Assembly: GCA_902760805.1 (NCBI GenBank) | Contig: CACWHY010000003.1 | Span: 122,635 to 186,634, forward strand | Reading direction: 5' to 3' | Origin: Ruminococcus flavefaciens | GTDB lineage: Bacteria > Bacillota > Clostridia > Oscillospirales > Ruminococcaceae | DNA length: 64,000 nucleotides | Shown here: one piece after another, positions 61,301 through 64,000 of the stretch | Position numbering within the stretch: the stretch's first letter is position 1 | Layout: every line of letters begins with the position of its first letter | Program-made: the position numbers and the translations under genes | The notes under the pieces: model-generated | What the model was told of the DNA's origin: nothing | Databases searched by the model: none | What the model saw: the letters and a program-made list of their open reading frames with translations, nothing else

Positions 61301-62374
61301 GTTGTGGTGATATGTGATGAGATTATCTGTAGACTCGCTCTTCATACCCTGGAGGTTGGATTTTCCGTTATCCCAGAAGTGGTTGTAGGAGTGAGTGATG
61401 TAGCTGGAAGTCTTTGTGTCAAGAGCGCCGTCGCCCTTAACCTGGTCAGCGTCTGAGCCTGCATCTCCGTAGAAGAGGTCACAGTTATGTACCCAAACGT
61501 GGTCATTGTTCTGCTGAAGGCCAACATCATCGCCCTCAGTGCTGTCGCAGTTCATAAAGCCAAGGTTTCTTACCTCAACGTTGGAAGCATTTGCGATGCG
61601 GAGACCGAAGCCGTTGAAAACTGCGTCATTTCCGATACCCTCGATAGTAACACCGCAGGACAGTCTCTTGGAGGAGCCGTTGCCCTTTACCAGAAGGTCG
61701 CCGCCCTCAAGAGTGCTGGGGTCAGTCACATTTCCGATAAAGCGGAGACAGAGAGGTCTGGACTCATAGCCCTTCTGATATGCAGAAAGGATAGGCTGAA
61801 CGCCTGTACAGGAAGTTGTACCGCCCTTTGAGTCGGTAACAACGTTCATTGAAACGCTGTTCTTTGTGGACTCAGTAACGTAGAGCACTACTGCGTTGGA
61901 CTTGAGAGTTCCGTCGTCGTTGTAGGCACCTGATGAGCTGCCGTTCACGAAAGCAAATCCGCTTCTGTCGTGAGCGTAAGCTGTAGCTGTAGCCTCAGCA
62001 GCCTTGGAGGAGTCCTCCTTGCCGTTTACGATAGGAACGATCTTCATTGTGTGGCTGCCAGCCTTCAGGCCAACAGCATCAGCTCTCATGTAGCCGCTGT
62101 ACTGTCTGATCAGCATGGAGTCGATCTGAGCGCCGTCAACGTAAACGTTGTAGCCGGTGGCTCCTGAAACTGATGACCAAGTAGCGTACATTCCCTCGCC
62201 ATAGCCTACAGAAGCAATTACCTTGACGCTGCTCTCAGCTGCCAGAGATACTGAAGGTACGAAGCCGATGTTTGTGAGAAGTGTGCCGCCCAGTGTTCCT
62301 GTTACTGCTGTAACAGACATAACAGCTGAAGCTGCGGCTGCGGCAATTCTCTTCCTCATGTTAGAATTCCTCAT
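58328..62374 (-). CDS. Cellulosomal pectate lyase with two PL1-like domains and dockerin
   Basis: The 1348-residue protein has a signal peptide (MRNSNMRKRIAAAAASAVMS), an FN3-like N-terminal region, and PL1-like domain A (about 150-540). A domain of unknown family with SISFNAPSAGTLTLVFGEA follows, then a second unit with PL1-like domain B (about 900-1235), a Thr-rich linker and a dockerin (last 75). Each PL domain keeps the RxPxxR motif with the catalytic Arg (DSRHPRIR in A; ESRGPLAR in B) and the HNCxx strand pattern. It should cleave polygalacturonate by beta-elimination. ATG 62374 has GGAGGG. Dockerin: LGDANLNGEVNLNDAVAIL and a second loop with an inserted residue. Confidence 0.9.
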   Translation of the reverse strand: MRNSNMRKRIAAAAASAVMSVTAVTGTLGGTLLTNIGFVPSVSLAAESSVKVIASVGYGEGMYATWSSVSGATGYNVYVDGAQIDSMLIRQYSGYMRADAVGLKAGSHTMKIVPIVNGKEDSSKAAEATATAYAHDRSGFAFVNGSSSGAYNDDGTLKSNAVVLYVTESTKNSVSMNVVTDSKGGTTSCTGVQPILSAYQKGYESRPLCLRFIGNVTDPSTLEGGDLLVKGNGSSKRLSCGVTIEGIGNDAVFNGFGLRIANASNVEVRNLGFMNCDSTEGDDVGLQQNNDHVWVHNCDLFYGDAGSDADQVKGDGALDTKTSSYITHSYNHFWDNGKSNLQGMKSESTDNLITYHHNWYDHSDSRHPRIRTCTVHCYNNYFDGNAKYGVGVTMGSSAFVENNYFRNCPRPMMSSLQGTDAAGEGTFSGETGGIIKSFGNYMEGVSSYITYKDNSSSFDAYEASSRSESVPSSVKTLSGGTTYNNFDTASSMYKYTPDAAADVPAIVTAKAGRVDGGDFKWQFNNSVDDASYAVNDGLKAALVSYKGTVQAIGSGFKEDNTPAPAATDAPAVTTPPTQTTAAQTPTVTPTAGDYVHNFTTNGTSSSFYTISGNLSTAKGTATYNGLTLTQCLKIESATSISFNAPSAGTLTLVFGEANATIKVDGNKLTADGSGVLTTSVSAGSHTLTKADSVNLFYMVYSGDGSAPVVINTTAAPSDPGTPTVTTAAPSQGSTSVGDVKVVSAGGWNEMAWLVLSGLKDSEVKGVSYTGASSGTLTGDDFTYLVRDTNEGLRVDLLGLKPGTYSISLDTTKGSFTKTGVAVSEQDRSGYAHFNYTEGVGAYTDGGTLKANAKVLYVTNDNKDTVSVTSKDGTTVKGIGNILNSNGMDAGTGQTAGGGKANTNQGIIKKLAEDGTPLVIRIIGDVQAPAGVTAYDSVDYGGSVGDNGYMARMKSGKDITIEGVGTDATINGWGIHFIAESGAPTLGKSFEVRNVHFRNVPEDCVGMEGVQSGSTLTASVERCWIHNCEFYVPNISNPAESDKAQGDGACDFKRGQYFTNSYCYYEGYHKTNLVGASDSNLQFHLTYHHNYWKSCESRGPLARQANIHMYNNVFDGQTSYCMNPRANAYIFSEYNVFNNSKNPMQIKLGAIKSYNDVFTNCKGDQQGTIVSDKSAKVSSDNTYANFDTNSSLCYIPSGNYKLDTASSSALFDTLKAVFDAKGGCMDGTNIPGGDFLSGGPQTPAQTTTVTTAAPAPVTTTTTTTAPVDPTEPSGKILGDANLNGEVNLNDAVAILQYVANAKKYPLSDSQLDLADVYKRGDGVNGMDALSIQKYDAGLLTALPESVQAG

Positions 62375-62475
62375 AAGATTTCCCTCCGATAAAATAAATT
62401 TCCAAATAACAATATAATGATATTGTGTTGCGGCGCAACCGGTCTGCGCCGCCATTCCTGTTTTCCACTGTCTAT

Positions 62476-62504
62476 ATTATAGCGCACAAAACGTCGGTTT
62501 TCAA
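62476..62504 (-). promoter_or_regulatory. Promoter for the pectate lyase gene
   Basis: TTGAAA (62499-62504), 17-base spacer, TATAAT (62476-62481) on the minus strand. Confidence 0.75.
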
Positions 62505-62911
62505 TGATGAATAATGCTCATTAACTGATACATTGTGCTTTTATGCGGAGTATTTTCACACGAAAGTTCAATCACACTTTGTTCAAAAATTATCAGACAG
62601 AGTTTTTTGCGGAATTTTCGTCCGAAAAGCCAAACGAGCAGTTCCTAGGCGAAATGCAGTTAAATGTTTTGCTTTAGCTCGCCTTATATACTATTAAAAA
62701 TGGGCAAAACGTCAAGAGGCTGACCTGCTGTACCCGGGATCTGCATTTTCTCGGAAAAAATCGGCAAAAAGGCTTGACTTTTTTGGCTTGGTATGGTATA
62801 ATGTTTGTACCTCGTTATGGGGTGCATTTTTTTGCCCCGCATTGCGCAGCGAGGGAGGCAAACAACCTATCCTCCCCCAGAGGAGGAACTATTTATTCAG
62901 GAGGTGCCGAT
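62505..62911 (+). promoter_or_regulatory. Intergenic region with rpmG promoter and leader
   Basis: The first 270 bases are A/T rich and show no supported gene. A promoter for the plus-strand ribosomal genes lies at 62774-62802 (TTGACT, 17 bases, TATAAT). The leader has a hairpin candidate GGGGTGC/GCCCC with a T-run in the loop and a GGAGGTG site before the start. I see nothing else I can name. Confidence 0.6.
62774..62802 (+). promoter_or_regulatory. Promoter for rpmG-secE-nusG
   Basis: TTGACT (62774-62779), 17-base spacer, TATAAT (62797-62802). Confidence 0.8.
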
Positions 62912-63061
62912 ATGAGAGTAAAGGTTACTTTAGCTTGTACTGAGTGCAAGCAGCGCAACTATGTTTCTAAGAAGAACAAGAAGAACGACCCTGACAGACT
63001 CGAAATGATGAAGCATTGCAAGTTCTGCAGAAAGCACACTCTTCACAGAGAAACAAAGTAA
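62912..63061 (+). CDS. rpmG: 50S ribosomal protein L33
   Basis: The 49-residue protein is [20 protein letters not shown]... with two zinc-type CxxC pairs (CTEC and CKFC). The long reading that starts at 62774 is rejected because it begins in the promoter; the GGAGGTG site at 62900-62906 precedes ATG 62912. It leads the rpmG-secE-nusG-rplK group. Confidence 0.95.
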   Translation: MRVKVTLACTECKQRNYVSKKNKKNDPDRLEMMKHCKFCRKHTLHRETK

Positions 63062-63079
63062 ACCGGAAGGAGTATTTTT

Positions 63080-63307
63080 ATGGCTAAGGATACAACTTCA
63101 GAAAAGAAGTCCGGTAAGAAACAGCCTAACAAGATCGTTAAGTGGTTCAAGGACTTAAAAATCGAATTCAAAAAGGTAGTATGGCCGTCAAAGAAAACTG
63201 TTATCAACAACACATCAGTCGTTCTTGCTGTTGTTGCTGCCTCAGCAGTTCTCGTTGGTCTGCTGGATGAGGGCTTCCTCGCACTCATGCGTCTTATCTA
63301 CCGCTAA
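63080..63307 (+). CDS. secE: Preprotein translocase subunit SecE
   Basis: The 75-residue protein has WFKDLKIEFKKVVWPSKKTV (the conserved KKVxWPS motif) and one helix VVLAVVAASAVLVGLLDEGF. It forms SecYEG with SecY and SecG. AAGGAG precedes the ATG; its place before nusG is standard. Confidence 0.95.
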   Translation: MAKDTTSEKKSGKKQPNKIVKWFKDLKIEFKKVVWPSKKTVINNTSVVLAVVAASAVLVGLLDEGFLALMRLIYR

Positions 63308-63328
63308 GGAAGTCTGAGGAGGATCGTA

Positions 63329-63856
63329 ATGTCAGAAGCAGCTAAGTGGTACGTTATCCACACTTATTCAGGTTATGAGAACAAAGTAGCTCAGAATATC
63401 GAAAAGGTCGTGGAAAACCGTAAGCTTCATGATCTTATCCAGGAAGTTAGAGTTCCTACCGAAAGAGTTACTGAGATCACCGACGGAAAAAGCAAGGAGA
63501 TCGAGCGCAAAACTTATCCTGGCTATGTTCTGGTGAAAATGGTCGTTACCGACGATTCATGGTACGTTGTGAGAAATACTCGTGGCTGTACCGGCTTCGT
63601 AGGACCCGCCTCTGAGCCTACTCCCCTTACCGATGAGGAGGTAGAGTCACTGTTCGGCGTTGACGTTTCAACTGTTGAGGTCAATTTCAGCGTCGGCGAC
63701 AGAGTTCAGATCTCAGGTACCGCTATGGACGGCTTTATCGGTGTCGTTCAGAACATCAACCTCGAGGAGCGGACAGTTGATCTTCTGGTATCAATGTTCG
63801 GCCGAGAGACCCCCACTACCCTGCCTATAAGCCAGGTCATCACAGTGGAGGATTGA
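63329..63856 (+). CDS. nusG: Transcription factor NusG
   Basis: The 175-residue protein has the NGN domain (KWYVIHTYSGYENKVAQNIE, RKTYPGYVLVKM, NTRGCTGFVG) and the KOW domain (VGDRVQISGTAMDGFIGVVQNI). It pairs with RNA polymerase and links transcription to other factors. GAGGA precedes the ATG. Confidence 0.97.
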   Translation: MSEAAKWYVIHTYSGYENKVAQNIEKVVENRKLHDLIQEVRVPTERVTEITDGKSKEIERKTYPGYVLVKMVVTDDSWYVVRNTRGCTGFVGPASEPTPLTDEEVESLFGVDVSTVEVNFSVGDRVQISGTAMDGFIGVVQNINLEERTVDLLVSMFGRETPTTLPISQVITVED

Positions 63857-63963
63857 CAGAATACTGTCACAAAAGGTCAAAACGGATCCGGAAGGGATCC
63901 ACAGTGGGAGAGGTAAAATAATTCTTGCCTCGCCATTTACCACATTTATGGAGGTGCGAATAC
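63857..63963 (+). promoter_or_regulatory. Leader before rplK, with inverted repeats
   Basis: GGATCC/GGATCC (63884-63889/63895-63900) makes a small stem. GGTAAA and TTTACC are further apart. GGAGGTG precedes the rplK start. A binding site for L1 is possible since L1 represses the L11 operon in many bacteria, but this site is not confirmed. Confidence 0.35.
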
Positions 63964-64000
63964 ATGGCACAGAAAGTAGTTGGCTACATTAAGCTTCAGA
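63964..64000 (+). CDS. rplK: 50S ribosomal protein L11, partial
   Basis: Only the first 12 codons, MAQKVVGYIKLQ, are in the window, matching the L11 N-terminus. The gene is cut by the window end, not broken. Its location after nusG is the standard order. Confidence 0.92.
   Translation, partial: MAQKVVGYIKLQ

Noticed and set aside
62774-62911. Upstream extension of the L33 reading frame
   Set aside because: It begins in the promoter -35, and L33 has a fixed short length starting at 62912.

Overview
This window looks like a chromosomal segment of a cellulosome-producing Ruminococcus-like member of the Clostridia. The housekeeping gene orders are typical of Firmicutes: sepF-ylmH-divIVA, mutS-mutL-miaA-hfq, rimP-nusA-ylxR-ylxQ-infB-rbfA-truB-ribF, and rpmG-secE-nusG-rplK. 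Five secreted proteins end in dockerin domains, which are the plug modules of cellulosomes. G+C is moderate (about half by eye), Shine-Dalgarno sites are strong GGAGG types, and many promoters match TTGACA-17-TATAAT. The species cannot be fixed from the sequence alone. I saw no tRNA, rRNA, CRISPR array, prophage or intact insertion sequence.

Layout. (1) 1-14.5 kb, minus strand: one long series running from miaB through a lipoprotein, ylbF, mutS, mutL, miaA, hfq, an HlyD-like membrane protein, yggS, sepF and ylmH to divIVA. It covers tRNA modification, mismatch repair and cell division. (2) 14.6-19.2 kb: an alpha/beta hydrolase, a striking 255-bp hairpin-array element, a leucine-rich-repeat dockerin protein, a GH25 lysozyme and an ECF transporter S component. 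(3) 19.3-24.9 kb, minus: a probable operon of a small membrane protein, a D-2-hydroxyacid dehydrogenase, proB, proA and a large Pro/Glu-rich membrane protein. (4) 25.1-31.6 kb, plus: three consecutive dockerin proteins, namely CotH-like, CBM35-GH26 mannanase, and a tandem CHAP-like cysteine peptidase with a CBM6-like module. (5) 31.6-36.9 kb, minus: a Gld-type ABC exporter with GldG-like and DUF4340 proteins. (6) 37.0-45.8 kb, minus: the nusA-infB translation operon. (7) 45.9-53.9 kb, minus: a Big2-type surface protein, a GT-C-like membrane protein, an orphan ABC solute-binding lipoprotein, a CNNM/CorC family protein with an upstream short ORF, a PHP phosphatase and a lipoprotein. (8) 53.9-58.2 kb: a serine hydrolase, an M50 protease with a small partner, a lipoprotein and radA. 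(9) 58.3-62.5 kb, minus: a pectate lyase with two catalytic domains and a dockerin. (10) 62.8-64 kb, plus: rpmG, secE, nusG and the start of rplK.

The secreted set (mannanase, double pectate lyase, CotH, LRR and CHAP proteins) fits an anaerobic fibre degrader of the gut or rumen. The dockerins fall into visibly different sequence types, so the proteins may plug into different cohesins. The most unusual items are the hairpin-array element upstream of the hydrolase, the tandem cysteine-peptidase dockerin protein whose 3' end is almost identical to that of the neighbouring mannanase gene, and an acidic short upstream ORF before the CNNM/CorC gene.
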